From JBIQLO01 sp044464175 (GTDB lineage: Bacteria; Planctomycetota; Phycisphaerae; Tepidisphaerales; Tepidisphaeraceae), in the NCBI GenBank assembly GCA_044464175.1, contig JBIQLO010000016.1:1-30672 (forward strand): a stretch of DNA of 30,672 nt, in the 5' to 3' direction. The notes beneath the pieces were generated by a model, which saw nothing but the letters and a program-made list of their open reading frames with translations, was not told the origin of the DNA and searched no databases. Positions 1 to 8,122 of this stretch are shown piece after piece. Position 1 is the stretch's first letter. Each line of letters starts with the position of its first letter. The position numbers and the translations under genes were made by a program.

Positions 1-26
1 ATCGCCGGAGGAGGCGACAGGGCCTG

Positions 27-827
27 CTATAGCTGCAGGACATCGCCCATGCCATAGCGGCCGGGGGTGCGGGTGGCCAGCCAGCGGGCGGCGGCCAGCG
101 CGCCGCGCACGAAGGTGTCGCGGTTGGTCGCGACATGGGTCAGCTCCAGCCGTTCACCCAGGGCGGCGAAAAAAGCCGTGTGCCGCCCCACCTCATCGCC
201 GATGCGCAGGGCGTGCATGCCGATGTCGCCGCGCTGGCGCATCACCTCATCCCCGTGGCGGTCGAAGACCAAGGCTTCCCTGGTCTTGCCGGTGGCTTTC
301 AAGATCGCCTCGGCCAGGCCCATGGCCGTGCCCGAGGGGGCGTCCTTCTTGAAGCGATGGTGGCCCTCGACAATCTCGATGTCGTAATCCTCCCCCAGCT
401 TCTTCGCCACCTCTGCGGCGAGCTTAAACAGGAGATTGACGCCCAGGCTCATGTTGGGCGCCTGCAGGATGGGAATCTCCCTGGCCGCCTCGTCGATGGC
501 GGCATGGTCGGCGTCGCTCAGGCCGGTCGTGCCGATGACGATCGCAATTTTGCGGTCGCGGCAGGTCTGCAGCCACTGGCGCATGGCAACGGGAACGGTG
601 AAGTCGATTAACACCTGCGGATTTGCCTGCAAATCGGCCGAGATCGCCACGCCGATCTTCCCCACCCCGGCCACTTCCCCCGCATCCTCCCCCTGCCGCG
701 GACTGTCCGCGCGTTCGACGGCCGAGACAACTTTGAGGTCCCCGGACTGAGAACCCAGCGCAACCAGCCGCATCCCCATGCGACCGGCCGCTCCTGTGAT
801 GGCGAGATTAGTCATGATCGTGCTCAT
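27..827 (-). CDS. dapB: 4-hydroxy-tetrahydrodipicolinate reductase
   Basis: Reduces 4-hydroxy-tetrahydrodipicolinate with NAD(P)H in the cytoplasmic diaminopimelate/lysine pathway. The N-terminus has the nucleotide-binding loop ITGAAGRMG, and the middle has the family active-site stretch EGHHRFKKDAPSGTA with the paired histidines and catalytic lysine. Length (about 262-266 residues) is normal for DapB. The reading frame is open further upstream, but that part is the 3' end of the preceding lipoprotein gene. Two starts are likely: 827 (MSTIMTN), which abuts AGGAA, and 815 (MTNLAITG), 12 nt from the same AGGAA; the latter fits the family N-terminus better. Either start overlaps the upstream lipoprotein gene, by 20 or 8 nt, so the two are probably cotranscribed and translationally coupled. 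Function is secure; the exact start is not. Confidence 0.95.
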   Translation of the reverse strand: MSTIMTNLAITGAAGRMGMRLVALGSQSGDLKVVSAVERADSPRQGEDAGEVAGVGKIGVAISADLQANPQVLIDFTVPVAMRQWLQTCRDRKIAIVIGTTGLSDADHAAIDEAAREIPILQAPNMSLGVNLLFKLAAEVAKKLGEDYDIEIVEGHHRFKKDAPSGTAMGLAEAILKATGKTREALVFDRHGDEVMRQRGDIGMHALRIGDEVGRHTAFFAALGERLELTHVATNRDTFVRGALAAARWLATRTPGRYGMGDVLQL

Positions 828-1686
828 TTCCTGTGTGTTGTTTCGGTCTGGTGGCGGCAGGACGGCTCTGGTGATATCCATGTCGCGGTGGCTGTCCGGA
901 AGCGAACCACCCGCTGCCAACCGCGACCGCCTTTCCGTCTTTAAACCAGACGACGACCGGCCGAATCACTCCGGAGCCCCACAGCTTGTCCTGGGGCGCG
1001 AAAAGATGAAATTCTCGATGATTTAAATCCATGCCTTTGGATTGAAGTCTTCCAAGCGTTTCATCCACCGCCGCCGCGGTTTCACCCAGCCGAATTTGAA
1101 ACGGATCATATTGATCCCGAAGGCTTTTGTCATGGGCGGCAATGAGCAGACGAAACGGAAGATGCACCGGCAGCAGCGCCGCCTCAATCACCACCGCCGG
1201 AATGCGCCACGGCGCCATCCAGTTGTCCCCGCCATAACCGCCTTCGACGATCTCCCGCAATTGCGGCTCAGTCAGTGCCGGGGCGTTGAAGACTCGGCGC
1301 GCGCCCCGCATCAGGTCTTTGTAGTGCAGTAAATCGAGCTGATCTCCTGAACCTCCATAGCTCATCTGCTCCGGGATCGCCTTACACACTTTCAGCAGGC
1401 GATCATTTTTGAAAAGCAGCAGAACCTTAAATGCCCCCCCTCCTTTCTGGTCAATTTCATAAGCCGCGCACCGCACATTTCCGTCCTCGAAAGCCACAGT
1501 AAATTGATGCTCTGGCCGTGGCAGATGCGCCTGCTCGATTTCCTTGAACGTCTTGCCGATGGGGAAAGGCACCATATCCTCCACCTCGAGCCTGTTGGAA
1601 CAGCCAGCGCAGGCCAGCAGCCAGACGATGGCGCAGCGGAGTGCGATTCCCTTGGAAATCAGGAGCTTGCGGAGCGGGCCGTTCAT
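808..1686 (-). CDS. Hypothetical lipoprotein, possibly with two BamE/SmpA-like modules
   Basis: About 292 residues starting MNGPLRKLLISKG, with a hydrophobic signal and the lipobox-like LLACAGC followed by SNRLEVED, so probably a lipoprotein. The start at 1686 is preceded by AAGGTGA at 8-nt spacing; the longer frame to 1770 has no comparable site. Two stretches, around 'PFPIGKTFKEIEQA' and later 'IRLGETAAAVDETLG' followed by 'VVWFKDGKAVAVG', resemble the helix-then-strand pattern of small SmpA/OmlA (BamE) domains. That likeness is an inference from pattern only. The gene overlaps the start of dapB, which suggests cotranscription without an obvious functional link. No enzyme motif was recognised. 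Confidence 0.75.
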   Translation of the reverse strand: MNGPLRKLLISKGIALRCAIVWLLACAGCSNRLEVEDMVPFPIGKTFKEIEQAHLPRPEHQFTVAFEDGNVRCAAYEIDQKGGGAFKVLLLFKNDRLLKVCKAIPEQMSYGGSGDQLDLLHYKDLMRGARRVFNAPALTEPQLREIVEGGYGGDNWMAPWRIPAVVIEAALLPVHLPFRLLIAAHDKSLRDQYDPFQIRLGETAAAVDETLGRLQSKGMDLNHREFHLFAPQDKLWGSGVIRPVVVWFKDGKAVAVGSGWFASGQPPRHGYHQSRPAATRPKQHTGNEHDHD

Positions 1687-1985
1687 GGCGGAATTCACCT
1701 TACCCAATGGCGCACGCACTCGAAAGCAAAAAAACCATTCATTCCACGCGTCGACGCGCGAGGGGCTCACTCTTCAAGGGAACATATTTCATCCATGATG
1801 CAAGCCGCCAGGAGATTTCCTGTTTCTGAATCTCTTACCATGCGAGCCGCTTCACCAGCAGCAGTAGGGCCGTGACGAGGGGAGAACGACGGGGACATCG
1901 GTGGCGCGGCTTTGCAAAGCTTCAGCGGCCGTGGCACGCAATAGCGTGCCCTACCCATGCTCATGCGATAAACAAGTAACAATGT
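1687..1985. other. Intergenic region between thrC and the lipoprotein gene
   Basis: About 300 nt without a convincing gene. It holds a REP-like hairpin at 1933-1954, the 12-bp palindrome GCTTTGCAAAGC near 1912-1923, and the palindrome CGCGTCGACGCG near 1747-1758. A 71-codon minus-strand open frame crosses it but has no ribosome-binding site and reads through the palindromes. It is treated as chance. Confidence 0.5.
1933..1954 (-). repeat. REP-like hairpin with 5' GTAG foot
   Basis: On the minus strand the order is GTAG, stem GGCACGC, loop TATT, stem GCGTGCC: a perfect 7-bp stem with GTAG directly at its 5' base. The same arrangement occurs with different stem sequences at 17140, 18400 and 29706. 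GTAG (or GGAG) at the stem foot is the known signature of REP elements acted on by TnpA-REP (RAYT) transposases. No such transposase gene is present in this window. Confidence 0.7.
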
Positions 1986-3392
1986 TCATTTCAGCGCTGC
2001 CAGAATGGAGTCCAGGTCGTCCGCCACCGGAACCGGCGGATTCGACAGCCGCCCGTGCGGTGTTTCCTTGGGGGCCTGCTCCTGGGCGCTCTTCATGTCC
2101 ACCCCCGTGTGGTATTTCACAGTCGCGTTGGGGTCCTTCAGCTCATGGCCGGTGAGGATACAGACAACGCGCTCATCGGGCCCGATCACCTTTTCACCCA
2201 GCAGCTGGTGCAGCCCCGCCACGCTGGCGGCGCTGGCCGGTTCGCAGCCGAAGCCCCACCGCGCGACCATCGCCCGGTGCTCCAGAATCTCCTCATCGCT
2301 CACCTGCCGCACCACCCCGTCCATCACATCCAGCGCCCGCAGCGCCTTGGGCAGATTCACCGGCCGGCTGATCTCGATGGCGCTGGCGATGGTGTTGGCG
2401 TGATAGTTCGCCTCATCCATGCCGGCGTACAGTCTCTGGATCGCCCCCGCGTCATACCGCCCGCCGTTCCAGCGGATGTTCTGGCGCGTGTAAATTTCAT
2501 AAAGCGTATTGGCGCCGGTGGCGTTGATGACGGCCAGGCGGGGAATCTTCTTGATCAGCCCCAGTTCCTTCAGTTCCATGAACGCCTTGCCGAAGGCCGA
2601 GCAATTGCCCAGGTTGCCGCCGGGCACGATCACCCAGTCGGGGCTTTTCCAGTCGCTGGCCTCGAGGATGCGGTACATGATGCTCTTTTGCCCCTCCAGG
2701 CGGAAGGGGTTGACGGAGTTCATCAGGTAGATGCCCACCTCGGGCCGGTCCACCGTGATTTGGCGGATGCGGCGCAGGCAATCGTCAAAATCCCCCTGAA
2801 TCTGGAGCGTCAGCGCGCCGTAGTCCAGGGCCTGGGAGAGCTTGCCGAAGGAGATCTTGCCGCTGCCGATGAAGACGATCCCCCGCATCTGCGCCAGCGA
2901 TGCAAACATCGCCAGGGAGGCGCTGGTGTTCCCCGTGGAAGCGCATGCCACCTTATCCGCCCCCACCATCCGGGCATGAGTGAAGGCGGCCGTCATCCCG
3001 TTGTCCTTGAAACTGCCGCTGGGGTTCAGCCCCTCATACTGCAACATCAGCCGCCCCGGCGTCATCCCCAACTGTTTGGCCAGCAAATCCGCCTGCTGCA
3101 GCACCGTCCGCCCCTCGCCGATGGTGACGATCTCCTCCTCCGTGCGATAAAACGGCATCAACTCCCGAAAGCGCCAGACGCCGGAGAAATCGTGCTGCCC
3201 CTGCGAGCCGAGCCCCTTGGTGCTCCAGCGGTGTTCAAAAAAGTTGAGGCTCTTGGGCACGCTCAGGCGCGACCAGTCATAGCGGATGTCCAGCAGCCCC
3301 CCGCACTGCGCGCACGCCACGCGCACCTCGTCGATGCCGTATATTGCCCCGCAATCGGGGTGAATGCACTGCTGGTAGGCCGAATCGCTCAT
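1986..3392 (-). CDS. thrC: Threonine synthase
   Basis: PLP enzyme that converts O-phosphohomoserine to threonine in the cytoplasm. From the chosen start (MSDSAYQQC) it has 468 residues. The N-terminus carries a zinc-ribbon pattern, CIHPDCG followed by CAQCGG, common in one threonine-synthase subfamily. The PLP-binding motif NPSGSFKDNGMT has its lysine at about residue 129, and a glycine-rich phosphate-binding loop GGNLGNCSAFG lies further on. The C-terminus ends in a short low-complexity tail (KETPHGRLSNPP...). The frame extends 12 codons upstream to 3428, but the family-like N-terminus begins at 3392; neither start has a strong ribosome-binding site. It is divergent from the methyltransferase gene at 3492. 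Proximity to dapB puts two aspartate-family genes side by side. Confidence 0.95.
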   Translation of the reverse strand: MSDSAYQQCIHPDCGAIYGIDEVRVACAQCGGLLDIRYDWSRLSVPKSLNFFEHRWSTKGLGSQGQHDFSGVWRFRELMPFYRTEEEIVTIGEGRTVLQQADLLAKQLGMTPGRLMLQYEGLNPSGSFKDNGMTAAFTHARMVGADKVACASTGNTSASLAMFASLAQMRGIVFIGSGKISFGKLSQALDYGALTLQIQGDFDDCLRRIRQITVDRPEVGIYLMNSVNPFRLEGQKSIMYRILEASDWKSPDWVIVPGGNLGNCSAFGKAFMELKELGLIKKIPRLAVINATGANTLYEIYTRQNIRWNGGRYDAGAIQRLYAGMDEANYHANTIASAIEISRPVNLPKALRALDVMDGVVRQVSDEEILEHRAMVARWGFGCEPASAASVAGLHQLLGEKVIGPDERVVCILTGHELKDPNATVKYHTGVDMKSAQEQAPKETPHGRLSNPPVPVADDLDSILAALK

Positions 3393-3491
3393 GGAAAATA
3401 AGGTAGGTCCTCCCGCCTCCGACGTCAAAACCGGACGGCCGGCGCGGTCGCCTGTTTTCCATTATCCCGTTTCCATTTACCATTCAACCCA

Positions 3492-4268
3492 ATGCCTCAC
3501 GCTTCCAAAAATCCGACCACCCACTGGGGCTCCGTCGCCGATTGGTACGACCAGCTCGTCGGCGAGGGCGGTTCGGAATACCACCGCCACGTAGTTTTGC
3601 CGGGGGCGCTGAAGTTACTGAAGCTGCGGCCCGAAGAGACGTTTCTCGATGTCGCCTGCGGCCAAGGGGTGCTGTGCCGGCTGGCCCAGCGGCAGGAAGC
3701 GGCCGTCACGGGCGTCGATGCCGCCCCGGAGCTGATCGCCGCCGCCCGGCGGCACGGGCCGCCCAACATCCGCTATGAGGTGGCCGATGCCCGGCGGCTG
3801 GAATTTTTGCCCGAAGCCGGTTTCAGCGCCGCCGCCTGCATCCTGGCCATTCAGAACATCCATCCCCTGCCGCCCGTTTTTGAAGGAGTGGCCCGGGCGC
3901 TTCGATCCGGCGGGCGGTTCGTGCTGGTGATGATGCACCCGGCCTTTCGCGGGCCCAAGGAGACCGCCTGGGGTTGGGATGAGGCGAACAAAACGCAGTA
4001 TCGGCGCGTGGACCGATACCTCCTGCCGCGCAAGGCGCCGATCGTCACGCATCCCGGGAAAAAGGGTGGGGAGTACACCTGGTCGTTTCACAGGCCGCTG
4101 GAGACATATGTCAAAGCCCTGGTCCGCACCGGGCTGCTGATCGACGCCCTGGAGGAATGGCCCAGCCACAAGAGCAGCGCCCCCGGTCCGCGGGCGGCGG
4201 CCGAAAACAGCGCTCGCAAGGAAATCCCGATGTTCCTGGCCCTGCGCGCCCTGAAGGCTTGCCCCTGA
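3492..4268 (+). CDS. Class I SAM-dependent methyltransferase
   Basis: 258 residues with a Rossmann methyltransferase core. Motif I is FLDVACGQG (residues 51-59), the acidic residue that would hold the ribose is in GVDAAPELI (about 75), then VADARRL (motif II region) and the post-core FVLVMMHPAFRGP. This is the Methyltransf_11/25 type. The substrate cannot be read from sequence; the C-terminal part (YRRVDRYLLPRK...WSFHRPLETYVKAL) resembles small-molecule methyltransferases. It is divergent from thrC with about 100 nt between starts and is followed by a DUF3467 gene on the same strand. No clear ribosome-binding site precedes the ATG at 3492. Confidence 0.88.
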   Translation: MPHASKNPTTHWGSVADWYDQLVGEGGSEYHRHVVLPGALKLLKLRPEETFLDVACGQGVLCRLAQRQEAAVTGVDAAPELIAAARRHGPPNIRYEVADARRLEFLPEAGFSAAACILAIQNIHPLPPVFEGVARALRSGGRFVLVMMHPAFRGPKETAWGWDEANKTQYRRVDRYLLPRKAPIVTHPGKKGGEYTWSFHRPLETYVKALVRTGLLIDALEEWPSHKSSAPGPRAAAENSARKEIPMFLALRALKACP

Positions 4269-4345
4269 TTCAATTTTCCCCACAATGCCCTGATCCGGGC
4301 GATTGAGTCCGGCAATCTTTCTCGCCTTCACGAAAGGACACAATC

Positions 4346-4693
4346 ATGGCGGACAACGATCAAAACGAAACGCAGCAGCATCAGGTGCAACAGGGACAGG
4401 TGCAGGTGCTTCTGGATGAGCGGGACATGCGGACCGTCTACTCCAACGCCTATCGCATCCACTCGGCGGCCGAGGAAGTGGTCGTCGATCTGGGCTTCAA
4501 CATGCCCAACCCCAACAATCCCACCCAGGACCCGCAGCAGCCCCCACAGCAACTGCTCTTTAAGATCAACGACCGGGTCATCATGAGCTACGGCAACGCC
4601 AAGCGCTTGGCCTTGTCGCTTCAGCAACTGGTCAAGCGCTACGAGCAGCAGTTCGGCGAGCTTCCCCTTCAGCCCGGCCCGCGTCGGGCCTGA
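4346..4693 (+). CDS. DUF3467 family protein
   Basis: 115-residue soluble protein. The N-terminal 20 residues are Q-rich (QQHQVQQGQVQV); then come VYSNAYRIHSAAEEVVVDLGF and, after a short N/P/Q-rich insert, DRVIMSYGNAKRLALSLQQLVKRYEQQFG. This is the pattern of DUF3467: two small beta elements, then a helix with conserved alternating residues. The molecular role of the family is not established. The start is well supported by AAGGA seven nt upstream. The C-terminal LPLQPGPRRA is a short tail. Confidence 0.85.
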   Translation: MADNDQNETQQHQVQQGQVQVLLDERDMRTVYSNAYRIHSAAEEVVVDLGFNMPNPNNPTQDPQQPPQQLLFKINDRVIMSYGNAKRLALSLQQLVKRYEQQFGELPLQPGPRRA

Positions 4694-4705
4694 CAAAGCG
4701 GCCGG

Positions 4706-6031
4706 TCAGCCGGCGGCCTTGCGTTGCATCGCCGCCGGCAAGACCCCCGCCGCCTCGGGGGCGAACAGGTCGATCACCGGGCGCTCGTGCCACAATTGCC
4801 ACTGTGCGCGGCGGCGGGCGGCCTGGAGGGGGGAAAGATCGGCGATGATGGCGGCGTCGAAGATCATGCGTCGGGCCGCCTCATCGGGAATGATCGGAAT
4901 GTTGCGATACCGCCGGCCCGAAGCGGCCAGCGTGGAATCGGCAATCGCCAGAATGCGTAATCCGCAGGCTCTGGCGGCCAGATAGTAAGCCGGCAGGTTC
5001 TTGCCGCAGTCGATCAGGAGAATCGTCCGCAACTTATAATCGGCTTTGGCCTGGCGCATGCGGCGTTCGGTTTCCGCGACCTTGGCGAAGGCTTCAAAAG
5101 TGCGGTTGGTAATTGCCTGACGCGGCGTGCAGGCCGCCAGCAGCAACCCCTCCAGCAGCCCGCGCCGAAAGGCGGCATTCTGCCCGTTGGCCTGAGCGAT
5201 CCACCAGTAGCGCTGCATCCAGTCCATCCCGTAGGGGAGCATCCAGCGCCAAGGGAACCGGCGGGCAACCAGCAGCAGGTTGTTGCGCGTCTCCAGCCGC
5301 ATGGCGTCATCAGAGGGGCGTGCCTGCGGCGCTTTCATGTGCAGGACGTGCAGATCCGAAAACCGCCGCACGTGCCACCCCCCTTCCATGAGGCGCAGCG
5401 ACAGGTCGTACTCCTCGGCCTGCATGAAAAAGTCCTCCGGCAGCAGCCCCACCGCATCCAGCGCCTGGCGGCGGAAGGCCGTCCCGCACCCGATGAAGAC
5501 CTCGGGATAGTCGCTGCATTCACGCGAGCCGTCGGGCCTGGAGACGGTAAAGACGGCCGCCCCCAGGCGGGGATCATTCTGAAAATGCTCAATCATCCGC
5601 CTCATGCACGAGGCGATCGGAAAGGAATCATCATCCAGCAACAGGATGTACTGCCCCCGCGCCTGCGCCAGGGCGACGTTTCGCGCCACGGCCCCGCGGT
5701 TGGTTTCCATCTCATACAGCCGCACGCGCGGAAAGCGCTGGCGCACCATCTGGGCCGAGCCGTCGGTGCTGGCGTTGTCCACCACAAGGATTTCCAGTTC
5801 CTCAGGCCGGGGCCAGATCGTCTCAAGCCGCTGCAGCGTCGTGCTCAGCACCTGGCGACGGTTGCGGCTGCACAGCACCACGCTGATGCGTACGGGAGCG
5901 GTCATGGAGACGCCCATTGTCCGGCCCAGTAGCGACACCTGCTGGCTGGCCGAGGCGGTGGCCGAGCAGTCGAGCATCAGGGGGCGGATCTTGCGAGCAT
6001 GGCGTCGGAGGAGGGAGAGGGTTGGAGTCAT
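4706..6031 (-). CDS. Family 2 glycosyltransferase with extra C-terminal domain
   Basis: 441 residues. The GT-A catalytic domain begins near residue 46 with ISVVLCSRNR, has VDNASTDGSAQ (nucleotide-sugar binding), and the metal-binding region LLLDDDSFP. A later FMQAEEYDLSLRLMEGG matches the ED-type acceptor/catalytic motif of the GT2 rhamnosyltransferase-like group. From about residue 330 there is an unrelated stretch (TILLIDCGKNLPAYYLAARACGL, then ADSTLAASGRRYRNIPIIP) that looks like a small Rossmann-type fold. The start at 6031 has AAGGAA seven nt upstream, which favours the full length; later methionines at residues 39 and 43 are possible. The gene stands alone, convergent with the DUF3467 gene. 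Sugar donor and acceptor are unknown. Confidence 0.85.
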   Translation of the reverse strand: MTPTLSLLRRHARKIRPLMLDCSATASASQQVSLLGRTMGVSMTAPVRISVVLCSRNRRQVLSTTLQRLETIWPRPEELEILVVDNASTDGSAQMVRQRFPRVRLYEMETNRGAVARNVALAQARGQYILLLDDDSFPIASCMRRMIEHFQNDPRLGAAVFTVSRPDGSRECSDYPEVFIGCGTAFRRQALDAVGLLPEDFFMQAEEYDLSLRLMEGGWHVRRFSDLHVLHMKAPQARPSDDAMRLETRNNLLLVARRFPWRWMLPYGMDWMQRYWWIAQANGQNAAFRRGLLEGLLLAACTPRQAITNRTFEAFAKVAETERRMRQAKADYKLRTILLIDCGKNLPAYYLAARACGLRILAIADSTLAASGRRYRNIPIIPDEAARRMIFDAAIIADLSPLQAARRRAQWQLWHERPVIDLFAPEAAGVLPAAMQRKAAG

Positions 6032-6385
6032 AGTCGGTTCCTTGGTGGCCCGTTCCCGTTGGCTGCAACCGAGCGACGGGAACCGGCAAATGGGTTTGAA
6101 TTTACGCCGCCACGGGCAAACCGTTTGCGGCCGGCATGCAGGGCGGACCTCCTCCGGAAGCTACGGGACATGCTCGGCACCTGCGCCTCCCACCCCCGTC
6201 CCACCAGGCGCGCAATACGGGATGGGGCCCATGCGCTCCATGCAGGGCCGCAGGCTCTGGGCCCGAGTGCGGATTGAAGCAACGATCGACGGATCGATCA
6301 TGGGATCACCTGTCGCTCATATCGACCGATGACCCCTTTTATCCTGAGGGTTTTTGGGGGCGCGGGCTGTTGATTGCCGGCGAGC
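6032..6385. other. Gene-poor region upstream of the glycosyltransferase
   Basis: About 350 nt. On the minus strand it contains a hairpin just ahead of the glycosyltransferase start (arms GTTCCCGT/ACGGGAAC within about 6051-6085) and two short frames behind plausible ribosome-binding sites: a 46-codon frame at 6301-6161 and a 10-codon frame starting at 6137 behind GGAGGAGGT. This may be a 5' leader for the glycosyltransferase transcript, but no known riboswitch class was recognised. Confidence 0.4.
6161..6301 (-). CDS. Possible small protein or leader ORF (46 aa), uncertain
   Basis: Begins MIDPSIVASIRTRAQSLRPC and ends with a glycine-rich tail GGTGVGGAGAEHVP. AGGTG lies five nt before the ATG, a reasonable ribosome-binding site. 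It sits about 130 nt upstream of the glycosyltransferase start on the same strand. No family was recognised. The front half looks protein-like and the rear half is low-complexity, so it may be a decayed fragment or chance. It is reported because it is one of the few structured elements in this gene-poor stretch. Confidence 0.2.
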   Translation of the reverse strand: MIDPSIVASIRTRAQSLRPCMERMGPIPYCAPGGTGVGGAGAEHVP

Positions 6386-8122
6386 CTACTGCGCGCCGGT
6401 CAGATCGGTGATGGAGGTTTCGGCCGTCCAGGGCACGTCCGGGGGCGTGTAGGGAAGATTCTGGCCGGTGATCTGTTGATAAGCCCAGTGCGCGCTCCAG
6501 CGGGCCAGCGGATCGGTGTCGGTCTGGGCCAGCGATTTCAGGGCGTCGGCCGACGCGGTGACATGCCGGTGGCCCAGCCATTTGCAGGCTTCAAAGCGAG
6601 CGATGGCGGGATTGTCCTGCAGGTTGGCGATGATTTTTATCAGGACATCATTGGCCTTTTTATCATCCGGCGGAGTCAGGGCGCCCAGCGCCCAGACCGC
6701 CGCGGCCCGCATGTTCTCCGGCTCCTCCTGGCCGCTGCCGTTAATGATCCGCCAGACCTGGCGCATCGCGCCGGTGTATTTCATCTGTCCGACGGCGACG
6801 AGTGCGGCCTCCTCCGCATCGAGCGACACGGTGGAATTCATCAACGCCGCCATGGTGATCGGTGCCTTTTGCAGCAGCGGGACCAGCGGGGGACCGGCCT
6901 TGGGGTTGCCGATCCGCCCGAGCGAGCGGACGGCCTGGGTATAGAGATCCCAGTCCACCGGCGCATTGGGGCTCTTGGGATAATCGTGGATCAGGGCGAT
7001 GTGATCCTCCAGGGCCGCCTCGGAGCGGTAATGGCCCAGCAGGAACGAGCCATCCTCCTTGCGCCGCTGGTTGCTCTCGTGCAGCAGCGTCACGGCCGCG
7101 GCGATGATCTGCTTGGTCATCGCATCCGAGGCGGAATGGCTCAGCGCCACGCGGGCGGCATCGTGCAGCGGCAGGTAGGGATCGTATAACTGCTTGACGA
7201 GCACATCGACCGCCTCGGGCAGCGGATGGGCGGCGAAAATGGCGCAGGCGGCCTGGCGGACGGTGGGATCGGCATCCTGATTCAGCAGATCCAGCGCCCG
7301 CTTCTGCTGCTCGGCGGGATTGGCCAGTTGCGCCATCGCCACCGTGGCATCGCGGCGGAGCGTCGGGTGCGGGTCGGCCAAAAAGGCGAGAATCGCCCCG
7401 GTCTGGCCCGTCGCCTTCATTCGCCCCAGGGCGGTGATGGCGGCCGACTGGAGGGTCAGGTCCTTGCTCTTGAGCAGAGGAACAATGGCGGCGGCCTGCT
7501 TCAGCGCCCGGAGCCGCCCCAGCGCCTTGACCGCCTCGGCCTTGAGCGCGGGCTTGAGCTTGGGAAGGGCGGAGGCAATTTCGGACGCGTTTTCCGGACG
7601 GGCCAGGCGCAGCGCCTCGATCACGACGCCGGACTCCTGATCCCCCAGCAGGGCCGCCACCACGGCGACCCGGGTGGCCTCATCGCTGGTCAGCTGCATG
7701 GCGGCTTTCAGGGCGGAGCGGCGGACAATGGGGCTCTGGTCCTTCAGAAGTTTCTGCACATCCGGGGCCAGGGAGGCATCGCCGATGGCGCCGGCCGCCT
7801 CCGCCGCGACGGCCCGGAGTGCCGGATCGGCGTCGGTCAGGAACGGACGGACGAACGCCGCCCCCTCTTTCAGGCGGCTCACGCCCAGTTCATGAAGGTA
7901 ATGCGCCCGATCGGAGGTGATTTGGGAGCGTTGCAGCGCTTCGCCCAGGAGCTGCGCGGTGCGCGGCGTGGTGCGATTGGCGGGAATGCCGGGCGGATAA
8001 TCAATGCCACGGCTTCCGTAATCGCTCGGCATCGTGGCGGGGCGCGTCGCCGGGGCCGCCCGCAGCCACGGCGCCAGCCAGAACGAGACAATCAAAAGCA
8101 GAATGGAAAGCTTTTTATCCAT
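6386..8122 (-). CDS. Exported HEAT-repeat protein
   Basis: 578 residues. A signal peptide (MDKKLSILLLIVSFWLAPWLRA) is followed by about ten helical HEAT-type repeats from residue 75 to the end, with recurring patterns such as DADPALRAVAAEAAGAIGD, QSPIVRRSALKAAMQL and DPTVRQAACAIFAAHP. Such repeats make curved protein-binding scaffolds; no catalytic motif is visible. It overlaps the end of the ABC permease gene by 8 nt (ATGGATAA), so it is very likely the last gene of the same operon. It is probably a periplasmic or surface partner of the exporter or the GATase-like membrane protein. The C-terminus ends in TAETSITDLTGAQ. Confidence 0.85.
   Translation of the reverse strand: MDKKLSILLLIVSFWLAPWLRAAPATRPATMPSDYGSRGIDYPPGIPANRTTPRTAQLLGEALQRSQITSDRAHYLHELGVSRLKEGAAFVRPFLTDADPALRAVAAEAAGAIGDASLAPDVQKLLKDQSPIVRRSALKAAMQLTSDEATRVAVVAALLGDQESGVVIEALRLARPENASEIASALPKLKPALKAEAVKALGRLRALKQAAAIVPLLKSKDLTLQSAAITALGRMKATGQTGAILAFLADPHPTLRRDATVAMAQLANPAEQQKRALDLLNQDADPTVRQAACAIFAAHPLPEAVDVLVKQLYDPYLPLHDAARVALSHSASDAMTKQIIAAAVTLLHESNQRRKEDGSFLLGHYRSEAALEDHIALIHDYPKSPNAPVDWDLYTQAVRSLGRIGNPKAGPPLVPLLQKAPITMAALMNSTVSLDAEEAALVAVGQMKYTGAMRQVWRIINGSGQEEPENMRAAAVWALGALTPPDDKKANDVLIKIIANLQDNPAIARFEACKWLGHRHVTASADALKSLAQTDTDPLARWSAHWAYQQITGQNLPYTPPDVPWTAETSITDLTGAQ

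Noticed and set aside
1767..1982. 71-codon minus-strand frame between thrC and the lipoprotein gene
   Set aside because: It reads through the REP hairpin and other palindromes and has no ribosome-binding site.
2055..3401. 448-codon plus-strand frame opposite thrC
   Set aside because: Antisense shadow of thrC with no motif and no ribosome-binding site.
3455..3490. TTTTCCATT...CCATTTACCATT string before the methyltransferase gene
   Set aside because: Looks like a dispersed intergenic sequence, but there is only one copy here and no inverted arm.
6095..6160. Cyclic-di-GMP riboswitch-like GGGCAAACC
   Set aside because: Only this short string matches; the GCAAAGC segment and second stem are missing, and no plus-strand gene follows.
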